The translations under genes and the position numbers were made by a program. From Halorubrum sp. Hd13 (GTDB lineage: Archaea; Halobacteriota; Halobacteria; Halobacteriales; Haloferacaceae), in NCBI RefSeq assembly GCF_002252755.1, contig NZ_NHOY01000007.1:1-51026 (forward strand): 51,026 bases of DNA, read 5' to 3'. Position 1 is the stretch's first letter. Each line of letters starts with the position of its first letter. The notes under the pieces are model-generated. The model had not been told where the DNA came from, searched no databases, and worked only from the letters and a program-made list of their open reading frames with translations. Shown here piece by piece: positions 34,503-43,005 of this stretch.

Positions 34503-35171
34503 TCACCTGTTCGGCTCTTCGCTGTCGTCCATCAGAGAGGAGATGATCAGTCGCTTGATTCCGCGCCGAAGGAGCCCGCTAGCCGCGGGCTGAGAGATGT
34601 CCAGGTCAGCGGCGACGTCACTGAGAGTCACGTCTCGGGGCTCTTCGAAATACCCCGCATCGACCGCGACGAGGAGCGCCTCCCGCTGGCTGTCGGTCAG
34701 TCCCGCGTCCGTGGTACCGATGCCATCGTACTCGTTGACGCGCACGAGCTCGATACTGATGTCATTCCGTCGTGCGTAGTCCCACAGGCGAGTCAGATTC
34801 GCTCGCTCGGGCAGCCACACCGTCAGGTTCCACGCGCCACCCTCGTTTTCCATGTCGAGGATGACACCGCTCGCCGCCGAGACGACCGGCGAGACGATCG
34901 TTGCTTCGTCCGAATACTCCACGCTGTAAATCGCCCTCCCGTCGCCGGTTTCACGCAGGCGCTCGAACGCCCCGATTGTGTGATCGTTCCGCAATCCCCT
35001 CTCGAACCGACGGAGATCGGACGATTCCACGCGGTAAAAGAACCGCCCGGACGTCGGATCGGTGCCCGCCTCCGATACCGATTCGACGCTCGCACTGCTG
35101 TCGTGACGGACCGCGCCCGTGAGGACGATGTCGGCGTGCTCGACTCGGACGACCGCTTTAATATCGCTCAT
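34503..35171 (-). CDS. Bat-type HTH-10 transcriptional regulator
   Basis: From ATG 35171 the protein has 222 residues. The N-terminal part has the mixed strand/helix sensor-like text common in bacterio-opsin activator relatives, and the last 60 residues are the HTH_10 domain: LTDSQREALLVAVDAGYFEEP, then RDVTLSDVAADLDIS and the recognition helix. There are no cysteines, so it is not the Cys-rich NarO/DmsR type. An inverted repeat GGAACT-8-AGTTCC at 35183-35202 lies 11 nt before the ATG and may be an autoregulatory site. Confidence 0.88.
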   Translation of the reverse strand: MSDIKAVVRVEHADIVLTGAVRHDSSASVESVSEAGTDPTSGRFFYRVESSDLRRFERGLRNDHTIGAFERLRETGDGRAIYSVEYSDEATIVSPVVSAASGVILDMENEGGAWNLTVWLPERANLTRLWDYARRNDISIELVRVNEYDGIGTTDAGLTDSQREALLVAVDAGYFEEPRDVTLSDVAADLDISQPAASGLLRRGIKRLIISSLMDDSEEPNR

Positions 35172-35182
35172 CGTTCTGTGAG

Positions 35183-35202
35183 GGAACTGCCTCCGGAGTT
35201 CC
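35183..35202. promoter_or_regulatory. Inverted repeat at the HTH-10 gene start
   Basis: GGAACT-GCCTCCGG-AGTTCC has 6-bp perfect arms with an 8-nt centre, immediately upstream of the HTH-10 start codon. It may be an operator or a leader hairpin that hides the start. Confidence 0.35.
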
Positions 35203-35478
35203 ACCTCCGTGAGCGACGGGTGCCGAGGTGGTCGGCGCAAATCGACGATCGAACGCTCGCGACCGGCGTCAGTGCGGCGGTCGTTCGGTGAGTCCCGTCG
35301 CCCGGTTGGGCACGGCCTTCGGATACGCGGGTCGCGGTGATATACCTATGTCTCATACGTGTGCGGTTCGGACCGGGAGGGCGACTTGGGGACCGACACG
35401 GTGTCGGCCCGAACCGACCGGTCCGGTTCGGCTGTTCGAAGACCCTCCGGCGGACCCGTTCGCAGCGTTCTCGACTCG

Positions 35479-35616
35479 TCACCGTGGCGGCTTGAACAGC
35501 GTCGCGCGGACCCGGTCAAACCAATCGAGTGCGGCCGGGCGAGCGGACGCGGCAGGGAGGTAGAACTTCGGTTCGGTTCTGTCGGCGCCGTCGCGGACGC
35601 GGTCGTTCCGTGTCAT
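35479..35616 (-). CDS. Possible 45-residue protein
   Basis: From ATG 35616 a short frame gives MTRNDRVRDGADRTEPKF, then LPAASARPAALDWFDRVR, ending KPPR. The base use at third positions is G/C in nearly all codons, and the aromatic/Arg pattern looks like protein. It is supported by a TATA (TATATAAG, 35673-35680 minus strand) about 60 nt upstream and by the dyad described next. No homologue is recognised by eye. It could be chance in GC-rich DNA. Confidence 0.35.
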   Translation of the reverse strand: MTRNDRVRDGADRTEPKFYLPAASARPAALDWFDRVRATLFKPPR

Positions 35617-35659
35617 ACGGGTGGAACGTGGAGCCCGCGGCCCATCGGTCTCCGGCTTA

Positions 35660-35681
35660 TGAGTATAACTCACTTATATAC
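35660..35681 (-). promoter_or_regulatory. TATA element next to a TGAGT-ATA-ACTCA dyad
   Basis: On the minus strand GTATATAAG (35673-35681) is followed directly by TGAGTTATACTCA (35660-35672), a perfect 5-bp dyad with a 3-nt centre. The dyad touches the TATA, a good place for a repressor. The AT-rich block stands out in an otherwise GC-rich 1.1-kb gap. Confidence 0.45.
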
Positions 35682-35862
35682 TAACGGCCGATCGCGCCCC
35701 TGCCGGCCGCCACTGGCGGCCACCTGCCGTACACGATGGCGGGGCGGTCGAGGTCGGTGAGAACGGCGGCCATCGTGACAACGGACGGCGAACGAGGGGT
35801 GTGGGTCGCGACCGTCATCGCCCGGGGGTCGGCGCGTCTCCGACCGAGAGAGACCTTCGACG

Positions 35863-36235
35863 TCAAAGCGATCGGGTGCTCCAACGGGCTCGATCGGCTC
35901 CGTCGTTACCGACCCGCACCCGGACGCCGTCGTTCACGGTACGGGGGTCGCGTCGTTCGACGTGAGTCCTCCGACGCGGGCCGTGCGTACCTCCGTCCGC
36001 GGTGCTAGCTCGCTCGACACACTCGTCGGCGACGGCCGCTCTGGCCGCCCGAACGGTGCTCCTGAAGCGGCGGCGGGTATCGACGGTCCACGCGAACGGC
36101 CCGCGCCGGTCGTCGCCGAAGACGGCCGTTCCGGACCGTGAGGTCCAAGCGCCCGCGCCGCTGGCCGCCGAACGATCCTGGACACCCCGGCACGGCGACT
36201 GCCGTCCCGAGCGCGGGGAACTGACGCCGACGCAC
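35863..36235 (-). pseudogene. Decayed Tat-lipoprotein-like gene
   Basis: Reading from GTG 36235 gives RRRQFPALGTAVAVPGCPG, close to the signal peptides of haloarchaeal Tat lipoproteins (RRR-x-F, then a hydrophobic stretch and a Cys). The next 25 residues continue with LDLTVRNGR. A one-base shift near 36120 then restores a better frame (VFGDDRRGPFAWTVDTRRR) that ends at TGA 35863. Arg-rich text toward the end argues for further decay. Expected length and function are unknown. Confidence 0.4.
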
Positions 36236-36292
36236 CCGAGGCCGGACGCCGTGAGAGGGCTCAGGAATCGGGGCGCATCGCTCGTCGGCGCT

Positions 36293-37159
36293 CTACGCCC
36301 GCAGATCGATCTCGTCCAGAGCTGCCATATCCTCGTCGGTCAGCGAGAGGTCGGCGGCCGCGACGTTCGTTTCGAGGTGTTCGACGCTCGACGTGCCCGG
36401 GATCGGGAGCGTCACGTCGGAGTGTTCGAGCAGCCACGCCAGCGCGACCTGCTGTGGCGTGGCGTCGCGACGCTCGGCGACCTCGTCGAGCACGGCGGCC
36501 GGCCCCTCCTGAAAGACCGCGTACATCGGCCCCCACGGGATGAACCCCACGTCGTCGCGCTCGCAGGCGCGGAGCACGTCCTCGTCGTCTCGGTGCCCGA
36601 CGTTGTACCGGTTCTGGACGGTCGCGATATCGACGATCTCCGTCGCCGTCTCCAGCTGTTCGACGGTGACGTTCGAGAGGCCGACGTGGGCGATCTGCCC
36701 GGCGTCCTTCATCTCCGCGAAGGCGTGGACGGAGGCCTCGAAGTCGGTGTCCGGGTCGGGCCGATGGAACTGGTAGAGGTCGATCGTGTCGGCCCCGAGC
36801 CGGTCGAGGCTGCACAGCACCTGATTCTTCAGGAAGTCCGGGTCGCCGTGGGGGAGCCAGTCGCCCTCGCGGTTGCGGAGCAGCCCGGCCTTCGAGGCGA
36901 CGACCACGTCGTCGGGGTCGCCGAGGGCCTCGCCGATCAGGCGTTCGCTGACGCCCGGCCCGTAGGAGTCGGCGGTGTCCACGAAGTCGACGCCGAGCTC
37001 GACGGCCCGCCGGAGGACCCGCTTGGCCTCCTCCTCGTCGGCCGGCCGCCCGATGATGTCCTCGCCCGTGACTCGCATCGCGCCGAAGCCGAGGCGATTG
37101 ACGGTCAGGTCGCCGCCGATGTCGAACGTCTCGCTCCGGGTCGTCGTCGCTGGTGACAT
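36293..37159 (-). CDS. Aldo/keto reductase
   Basis: The 288-residue TIM-barrel enzyme has the tetrad of the family: Asp and Tyr in VDFVDTADSYGPG, Lys in VVVASKAG, and His in IDLYQFHRPD. NADPH-loop text, LPIPGTSSVEHLETN, lies near the end. It reduces aldehydes or ketones with NAD(P)H; the substrate is unknown. The start at ATG 37159 (MSPATTTRSETF) gives the usual length, and the 9-residue extension upstream is not needed. It is divergent from the Lrp/aminotransferase pair. Confidence 0.93.
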   Translation of the reverse strand: MSPATTTRSETFDIGGDLTVNRLGFGAMRVTGEDIIGRPADEEEAKRVLRRAVELGVDFVDTADSYGPGVSERLIGEALGDPDDVVVASKAGLLRNREGDWLPHGDPDFLKNQVLCSLDRLGADTIDLYQFHRPDPDTDFEASVHAFAEMKDAGQIAHVGLSNVTVEQLETATEIVDIATVQNRYNVGHRDDEDVLRACERDDVGFIPWGPMYAVFQEGPAAVLDEVAERRDATPQQVALAWLLEHSDVTLPIPGTSSVEHLETNVAAADLSLTDEDMAALDEIDLRA

Positions 37160-37291
37160 GGCCGGGCGTACGCGTGCGGCCCCCAAAGTCGTAAGGATAG
37201 CGGAGGGGAGAGCGCCGACCGGCGCGCCGCGGCCGACGGCCCGTCTTGCGCGCGTCGCTACTCATAAACCGCCCCCGCGTGATCGTGAAGT

Positions 37292-37780
37292 ATGGACGCC
37301 GAGCGCGAGGTACTCGACGTGTTGGCGCGGAACGCCCGCGAGGACATCGACGACATCGCGGCCCAGACGGGCCTCGACGCCGCCGCGGTAGAGGAGGCCA
37401 TCGCGGCGCTGGAGGCGGACAACGTGGTCCACGGCTACCAGGCGGTCATCGACTGGGACCGCGTCGACGAGGGGAAGATCCGGGCGGTCGTCGAGATCAA
37501 CGTGGAGCTCGACCGCGAAACGGGGTACGAGCAGGTCGCCGACCGAATCGCGAAGTTCCCGGCGGTCGACGCCCTCCACCTCGTTTCCGGTGACTACGAC
37601 TTCGCCGTCGAGGTGCTCGGCGAGACGATGCAGGACGTCTCCCGGTTCATCTCCGAGCAGGTCGCGCCCATGCCGGAGGTCACCCAGACGGTGACTCACT
37701 ACATCATGGAGACGTACAAGGACGGCGGGGTGCGGTTCGAGGACGGCGACGACGACGACCGCCTCTCCGTCTCGCCATGA
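37292..37780 (+). CDS. Lrp/AsnC-family transcriptional regulator
   Basis: The 162-residue protein has an N-terminal HTH (EVLDVLARNAREDIDDIAAQ through LEADNVVHGY) and a C-terminal RAM ligand-binding domain with VVEINVELDR and HLVSGDYDFAVEVLG. Such regulators sense amino acids. CATAAACC at 37263-37270 lies about 25 nt before the ATG. Its stop overlaps the start of the aminotransferase gene as ATGA, so it probably controls or responds to the substrate of that enzyme. Confidence 0.93.
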   Translation: MDAEREVLDVLARNAREDIDDIAAQTGLDAAAVEEAIAALEADNVVHGYQAVIDWDRVDEGKIRAVVEINVELDRETGYEQVADRIAKFPAVDALHLVSGDYDFAVEVLGETMQDVSRFISEQVAPMPEVTQTVTHYIMETYKDGGVRFEDGDDDDRLSVSP

Positions 37781-38919
37781 GGCTCTCGGAGCGCGCGCGC
37801 GACCTCCCCGAGTCGGGGATCCGGAAGTTCTTCGAGCTCGCGGAGGCGCGCGACGACGTGATCTCGCTGGGCGTCGGCGAGCCGGACTTCTCGGCGCCGT
37901 GGGCGGCCCGGAACGCCGCGATCGACTCGCTCGAACGCGGGAAGACCTCCTACACGTCGAACCGCGGAATGGCCGCCCTCCGCGAGCGGATCGCGGCCCA
38001 ACACGAGCGCTACGACCAGTCGTACGACCCGGCCGAGGAGGTGCTCGTCACCACCGGCGCGAGCGAGGCGGTCGACCTCGCCTTCCGCGCGCTCGTCGAC
38101 CCCGGCGACACGGTCGCGGTCCACGAGCCGACGTACATCTCCTACGGCCCGGGGATCGAACTGGCCGGCGGCGAGCGGCTGACGGTCCCCACGCGGGCCG
38201 AGGACGACTTCGCGCTCACGCGGAGCGCGCTGGAGGCGTCGGGCGCCGCCGACGCGGACCTCCTCGTCCTCTGTTACCCGAACAATCCGACCGGCGCGAC
38301 CATGACCGACGAGCAGTACGCGGCGGTCGCCGCCTTCTGTCGCGAGAACGACATCCGGGTGATCGCCGACGAGATCTACGCCGCGCTCACGTACGGGACC
38401 GACCACGCCTCGATCGTCACGCGGCCGGGGATGCGCGAGCGCACCGTCGTCGTCAACGGCTTCTCGAAGGCGTACGCGATGACCGGCCTCCGGCTCGGGT
38501 ACGCGCTCGGACCGACCGAGGCGATCGACGCGATGAACCGGATCCACCAGTACACGATGCTGTCGGCGCCGACGACGCCGCAGTACGCGGCGATCGAGGC
38601 GCTCGACCGCTGCGACGACGAAGTGACCGAGATGGTCGACGAGTACAACCGCCGCCGCCGACTCGTCGTCTCCCGGTTCAACGAGATGGGCCTCGACACG
38701 TTCGAGCCCGGCGGCGCCTTCTACGCCTTCCCCGACTGCGGGGGCGACGACGAGGTCTTCGCCGAGGAGCTGCTGGAGGCGCAGGGCGTCGCCGTCGTCC
38801 CCGGCTCCGTCTTCGGCGCGGGCGGCGAGGGCCACCTCCGGGTGTCGTACGCGACCTCGATGCGCGAGCTGAAGGAGGCGACCGACCGGATCGCGACGTT
38901 CGTCAACGGGCGTAACTGA
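37777..38919 (+). CDS. Class I/II PLP-dependent aminotransferase
   Basis: The 380-residue protein has SLGVGEPDFSAPW, YTSNRGMAALRERIA, LCYPNNPTGA, VIADEIYAALTY, and the PLP lysine in VVNGFSKAYAMTGLRLGY. It belongs to the fold I group of aspartate, aromatic or alanine-type aminotransferases; the donor cannot be picked by eye. It overlaps the Lrp gene by 4 bases, and the pair is likely one transcript. No transcription signal is seen at its own start. Confidence 0.93.
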   Translation: MRLSERARDLPESGIRKFFELAEARDDVISLGVGEPDFSAPWAARNAAIDSLERGKTSYTSNRGMAALRERIAAQHERYDQSYDPAEEVLVTTGASEAVDLAFRALVDPGDTVAVHEPTYISYGPGIELAGGERLTVPTRAEDDFALTRSALEASGAADADLLVLCYPNNPTGATMTDEQYAAVAAFCRENDIRVIADEIYAALTYGTDHASIVTRPGMRERTVVVNGFSKAYAMTGLRLGYALGPTEAIDAMNRIHQYTMLSAPTTPQYAAIEALDRCDDEVTEMVDEYNRRRRLVVSRFNEMGLDTFEPGGAFYAFPDCGGDDEVFAEELLEAQGVAVVPGSVFGAGGEGHLRVSYATSMRELKEATDRIATFVNGRN

Positions 38920-39009
38920 CGAGCGTCCGCCGAGCGCCCGCCGAGCGCGCCCGGTCGGTCTCGCTTCTCGGAGCCAAACGACTAACGCGGTCGCCCGCCA
39001 CGAGCGGGT

Positions 39010-40158
39010 ATGGGCGAGTACGACGCAGTCGTGGTCGGTGCGGGCGTGGTGGGGTGTGCGGCCGCCCGCGCGCTCGCCGGCGAGGGTCGAGGCGTGCTGC
39101 TGTTGGAGCGAGGCGACTTCCCGAACCCGCGGGCGACCTCGCACGGACCGAGCCGCATCTTCCGACTCGCCTACCACGAGGGCGAGATGTACGTGCCGAT
39201 GCTTCGCCGGAGCCGACGGGCGTGGCAGCGACTCGACCGCGACGCGGAGGCCGACCTCTTTTATCGAACCGGGTCCCTGACCGTCGGGCCCGAGTCGGGC
39301 GACTCGTTCACCGGCGCGCGAGCGACCTGTCACACCCACGACATCGACCACGAGGTGCTGGACGCGGCCGCTGTCAACGACCGGTTTCCGGCCTACGACC
39401 TCCCCGAGGGGTACCGAGCCGTGTTCCAGCCCGACGGCGGGCTCCTCGACCCGGAGCGGTGTCTCGTCGCGCTCGCCGAGGCGGCGATGGCGGACGGCGC
39501 CGAGCTGCGGGCCCGCGAGCCGGTAGTCGACTGGACCGCGGGCGAGGACGGGGTCCGCGTTCGGACGCCGCGACGGGACTACGACGCCGACTCGCTCGTG
39601 GTCGCGTCGGGCGCTTGGGCCGCCGACCACGTCGCCGCGGTGGAGGGGTTGGTGGAGCGCGAGCGGCACGTTGCCTGTCGGATCCGGCCGCGGACCCCGG
39701 CCGCGTTCGCGCCCGACTCGTTTCCGGTGTTCGTGATGGACACCGAGGACGGCCGGCACTTCTACGGCCTCCCCCGGCATCGCGTTCCCGGATTCAAGGT
39801 GGGGGCGACCCACGCCGAGGGGAGCGCCGTCCATCCCGACGAGATTCACGACGCGGGACTGGCCGAGACGGAGGCGGCGCGCGGGTTCGCCCGCGACTTC
39901 GCGCCGACCGGTGACGGGGCGGTGCTGGGGACGAGGGCGTGCGTGCTGTCGCAGACGCCGGACGGGGACTACATCATCGACACGCTCCCCGACGGTGGGA
40001 ACGTCGTCGTCGCGGTCGGGATGTCCGGACACGGGTTCAAGACGGCGCCGGTCGTCGGCGAGGTCGCCGCCGCGCTCGCCACGGACTCGGACCCGCCGGT
40101 CGACGCAGACCCGTTCGCTCTCGATCGGTTCGACGGGGTCGGTGACGGACGGGGGTAA
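39010..40158 (+). CDS. Monomeric sarcosine oxidase / N-methyl amino acid oxidase family flavoprotein
   Basis: The 382-residue protein starts with the FAD-binding VVVGAGVVGCAAARALA and has the family motif ATSHGPSRIFRLAYHE. Near the C-terminus ACVLSQTPDGDYIID includes C311, which fits the cysteine that binds FAD covalently in monomeric sarcosine oxidase. The enzyme should oxidise a secondary amine such as sarcosine or N-methyl-tryptophan, with H2O2 as product. The exact substrate is open. It stands 90 nt after the aminotransferase gene and may take part in the same amine catabolism. Confidence 0.9.
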   Translation: MGEYDAVVVGAGVVGCAAARALAGEGRGVLLLERGDFPNPRATSHGPSRIFRLAYHEGEMYVPMLRRSRRAWQRLDRDAEADLFYRTGSLTVGPESGDSFTGARATCHTHDIDHEVLDAAAVNDRFPAYDLPEGYRAVFQPDGGLLDPERCLVALAEAAMADGAELRAREPVVDWTAGEDGVRVRTPRRDYDADSLVVASGAWAADHVAAVEGLVERERHVACRIRPRTPAAFAPDSFPVFVMDTEDGRHFYGLPRHRVPGFKVGATHAEGSAVHPDEIHDAGLAETEAARGFARDFAPTGDGAVLGTRACVLSQTPDGDYIIDTLPDGGNVVVAVGMSGHGFKTAPVVGEVAAALATDSDPPVDADPFALDRFDGVGDGRG

Positions 40159-40314
40159 CCCCGACCGCTCGCGGTCGACGATCCGTCGACACGGGCGCCG
40201 ACCGGAAGACACGGCGCGATCCGACGCCCGCCGTGCCGGGACGCCGTGATAAACGCGCTCCGGATTCCTCGTCATTTACGAATAATTATGATGAATTCGG
40301 CGGATCGGGTGAAC

Positions 40315-41469
40315 ATGGAGTTCCAGCTGACCGACGAGCAACGACACCTGCGGGACGAGGTGCGGAAGTTCGCCGACGAGGAGATCCGACCGGTCGCGAC
40401 GGAGTACGACGTGGCCGAGGAGTACCCCCACGAGGTCATGGAGAAGGCCGCCGAGATGGGCCTGCTCGCCCCGCACGTCCCGGTCGAGTACGGCGGCGTC
40501 GGGTACTCGTCGGTGGAGAACGCGATCCTGACCGAGGAGCTGTTCGCGGCCGACCCCGGGATCGGCCTCTGCGTCTCCAGCGCCGGGTTCGGCGCCGAGG
40601 CGCTGATGGAGTTCGGTACGGAGGCACAGAAGGAGCGCGTCCTCCCGGAGGTGACCGCCGGCGACGCGGTGATGGGCTCGGCGATCTCGGAGCCGCAGGC
40701 GGGCTCGGACGTGACGTCGGTCGAGACCCGCGCGGAGAAGGACGGCGACGAGTGGGTGATCAACGGGTCGAAGATGTGGATCACGAACGGCACCGTCGCC
40801 GACTACTTCGTCGTCGTCTGCGAGACCGACCCGGAGATCGACGACCGCTACTCCGGCTACTCGCAGATCCTCGTCGAGGGCGACCGCGACGGGCTCACCC
40901 GCGACAAGATCACCGGGAAGCTCGGTATCCGAGCGAGCGACACCGCCGAGCTCCGTTTCGACGACGTCAGGGTGCCGGAGGAGAACCTGATCGGCCAGCG
41001 CGGGATGGGATTCCTCCAGCTGATGCAGTTCTTCGACGAGACACGCACCGCGGTCGCCGCGCAGGGCGTCGGGATCGCCCGCGGCGCGGCCGAGCGCGCA
41101 CTTGAGTACGCGGAGGAGCGCGAGCAGTTCGACCGCCCGATCAGCGACTTCCAGGCGATCAAACACAAGCTCGCGGAGATGCACACGAACACGGAGGCCG
41201 CCCGCTGGCTCACTTACCGCTCCGCGTGGGCGGTCGACAACGAGGCCGCCGATCTCACCGCGCTCGCGTCGATGGCCAAGGAGTTCGCCTCGCGGGTCGC
41301 CGTGGACGTCGCCGACGAGGCGGTCCAGGTCCACGGCGGCGCCGGCTTCGTCAACGACCACGACGTCGAGCGGCTCTACCGCGACGCGAAGATCACCCAG
41401 ATATACGAGGGGACCACCGAGATCCAGAAGAACATCATCGCTCGCGAACTGCTCGACGAGGGGTTGTGA
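40315..41469 (+). CDS. Acyl-CoA dehydrogenase, short/medium-chain type
   Basis: From ATG 40315 the protein has 384 residues and opens with MEFQLTDEQRHLRDEVRKFA, the standard start of the family. SAISEPQAGSDVTS, SKMWITNG, EREQFDRPISDFQAIKHKLAEM, QVHGGAGF and the base motif IYEGTTEIQKNI are all present, so the catalytic glutamate is at the usual YEGT place. This differs from the first acyl-CoA dehydrogenase here. AATAATTATG at 40281-40290 lies 25-34 nt upstream and supports leaderless translation from this ATG over earlier GTG/ATG choices. Confidence 0.94.
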   Translation: MEFQLTDEQRHLRDEVRKFADEEIRPVATEYDVAEEYPHEVMEKAAEMGLLAPHVPVEYGGVGYSSVENAILTEELFAADPGIGLCVSSAGFGAEALMEFGTEAQKERVLPEVTAGDAVMGSAISEPQAGSDVTSVETRAEKDGDEWVINGSKMWITNGTVADYFVVVCETDPEIDDRYSGYSQILVEGDRDGLTRDKITGKLGIRASDTAELRFDDVRVPEENLIGQRGMGFLQLMQFFDETRTAVAAQGVGIARGAAERALEYAEEREQFDRPISDFQAIKHKLAEMHTNTEAARWLTYRSAWAVDNEAADLTALASMAKEFASRVAVDVADEAVQVHGGAGFVNDHDVERLYRDAKITQIYEGTTEIQKNIIARELLDEGL

Positions 41470-41510
41470 GCGACTCCGTCGGGTCGCTCGCGCCCCCCGC
41501 TCGCGACCGG

Positions 41511-41520
41511 TATATAAAAA
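41511..41520 (+). promoter_or_regulatory. TATA element of the histidine kinase gene
   Basis: TATATAAAAA lies 26-35 nt before the ATG at 41546. It is flanked by CCGG-T and A-CCGG half-sites (CCGGTATATAAAAACCGG), which form a dyad around the TATA itself. Confidence 0.55.
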
Positions 41521-41545
41521 CCGGCGGCGGCCCTTCGTCACCGAC

Positions 41546-42343
41546 ATGAGCGACGGTGCGGACTCCGAGCCGGCCGGGAGCGCGAGCGACGGCGCGGACG
41601 CCGAGTCGGCCGGGAGCGCGAGCGGCGACGCGGACGCCGAGTCGGCCGACGGCGTGACCCCGGAGGAACGCCTCAAGCGCCAGCGCGACGACCTCCGCCT
41701 GCTGAACCAGGTGATGCGCCACGACATCCGCAACGACCTCCAGCTGGTCGGGGCGTACGCCGAACTGCTCGACGACCACGTCGACGAGGACGGGAAGGAG
41801 TACCTAGAGGTCATAAAGCGCAACACCCAGAGCGCGGTCTCGCTGACCACGACGGTCCGCGACCTGGCCGAGGTCATGCTCCGGGAGGACACCGACCCGA
41901 GCCGCGTCGCGCTCGATAGGGTCCTCTCCCAGCAGGTCGAGGAGGTCCGCTCGGCGTACTCGGAGGCGGTGTTCACCGTCGAGGGATCGTTCCCCGACGA
42001 GGCGGTCGTCGCCGACGAGATGCTGAGCTCGGTGTTCCGGAACCTCCTGCGGAACGCGGTCCAGCACAACGACGAGACGCCGCCGACGGTGACGGTGTCG
42101 GCGACCCTCGACGAGGGCGAGGGCGTCGTCGAGGTACGCGTCGCCGACAACGGGCCCGGGATCCCCGAGGGCCAGCGCGACGAGGTGTTCGGGAAAGGAG
42201 AGAAGGGACTCGACAGCCCGGGCGCCGGTATCGGGCTGTACCTAGTCCGGTCGCTCGTCGAGATTTACGACGGGGACGTGTGGATCGAGGGCAACGAGCC
42301 GAAGGGGGCGGTGTTCGTCGTCAGGCTCTCGCTGGCGGAGTAG
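41546..42343 (+). CDS. Histidine kinase without a sensor domain
   Basis: The 265-residue protein begins with about 35 acidic, repeated residues, then the H-box MRHDIRNDLQLVGAYAELL with the phosphorylated histidine, the N-box NLLRNAVQHND, the G1 box DNGPGIPEG and G2 GAGIGLYLVRSLVEIY. No PAS, GAF or membrane segment is present, so the signal must come through a partner. There is no response regulator next to it. The start is set by the TATA element 26-35 nt upstream. Haloarchaea hold many such short kinases. Confidence 0.92.
   Translation: MSDGADSEPAGSASDGADAESAGSASGDADAESADGVTPEERLKRQRDDLRLLNQVMRHDIRNDLQLVGAYAELLDDHVDEDGKEYLEVIKRNTQSAVSLTTTVRDLAEVMLREDTDPSRVALDRVLSQQVEEVRSAYSEAVFTVEGSFPDEAVVADEMLSSVFRNLLRNAVQHNDETPPTVTVSATLDEGEGVVEVRVADNGPGIPEGQRDEVFGKGEKGLDSPGAGIGLYLVRSLVEIYDGDVWIEGNEPKGAVFVVRLSLAE
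41573..41644 (+). repeat. Two 36-bp in-frame repeats
   Basis: Units at 41573-41608 and 41609-41644 differ at only a few bases (GACGGC against GGCGAC) and encode AGSASDGADAES and AGSASGDADAES. A partial third copy lies just upstream. They make up the disordered head of the histidine kinase. Confidence 0.85.
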
Positions 42344-42481
42344 GGCGCGAGGGCGTCGCCGGTCTCTCCGCCAGTCTCTCCGTCCGCGCCGCCAGCGCCG
42401 CCACCAACGCCGCCAGCGTCATCAACGCCGCCAGCGTGATCAACGCCACCAGCGTCGGTTCCCCGGGCGCACCGAGCGCGC

Positions 42482-42901
42482 TCACTCGTCGTCGTACTCC
42501 ATCGCGACCGAGTTGATGCAGAACCGCTTCCCGGTCGGCTCGGGGCCGTCGTCGAACACGTGGCCCAAGTGGGAATCGCAGTTCGCGCACCGCACCTCGG
42601 TGCGGCGCATCCCGTGGCTCGTGTCGACGGTCGTCGTCACCGACTCCTCCTCGGCCGCGTAGAACGCCGGCCAGCCGCAGCCGGACTCGTACTTCGTCTC
42701 GGCGTCGAAGAGGACGGTCCCGCAGGCCCGACAGCGGTACTCCCCGTCGTCGGGGTGGTGGTCGACGTACTCGCCCGAGAACTTCGCCTCCGTGCCGCTC
42801 TCGCGGAGCACGCGGTACTCCTCCTCGGAGAGCCGCTCGCGCCACTCCTCGTCGGTCAGCTCTCCCGGGTCGACCGCGTCTCCCTCCTCGGTCTCGCTCA
42901 T
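42482..42901 (-). CDS. msrB: Peptide methionine-R-sulfoxide reductase
   Basis: The 139-residue protein starts MSETEEGDAVDPG and carries two zinc-binding pairs, CRAC and CANC, the substrate-binding GCGWPAF and DTSHGM...EV, and the catalytic cysteine C128 in KRFCINSVAM. MsrB repairs methionine-R-sulfoxide in proteins with thioredoxin. The usual second recycling cysteine near residue 60 is not obvious. A longer upstream frame is Arg-rich and not used. It is divergent from the CDGSH gene, 104 nt apart, so both may answer to oxidative stress. Confidence 0.94.
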   Translation of the reverse strand: MSETEEGDAVDPGELTDEEWRERLSEEEYRVLRESGTEAKFSGEYVDHHPDDGEYRCRACGTVLFDAETKYESGCGWPAFYAAEEESVTTTVDTSHGMRRTEVRCANCDSHLGHVFDDGPEPTGKRFCINSVAMEYDDE

Positions 42902-43005
42902 ACGCCGAGTACGGGCCCCACGCCCAAGGCGGTTCCGGCGGGGTCTCGGTCGCCCCGCCCGGACCGGCCCCAAACCGTATGCCTGCGGGCACGGATCGAC
43001 GTGAC

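Larger units (their letters stand above)
35172..36292. other. 1.1-kb low-coding region
   Basis: Between the HTH-10 gene and the aldo/keto reductase no intact conserved gene is seen. It holds the promoter dyads, the possible 45-residue protein, the lipoprotein remnant, and a hairpin GGCCGCC-ACT-GGCGGCC at 35705-35721. A TATA-like GATATACC near 35339-35346 could serve either strand. It looks like a zone of gene decay. Confidence 0.5.
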
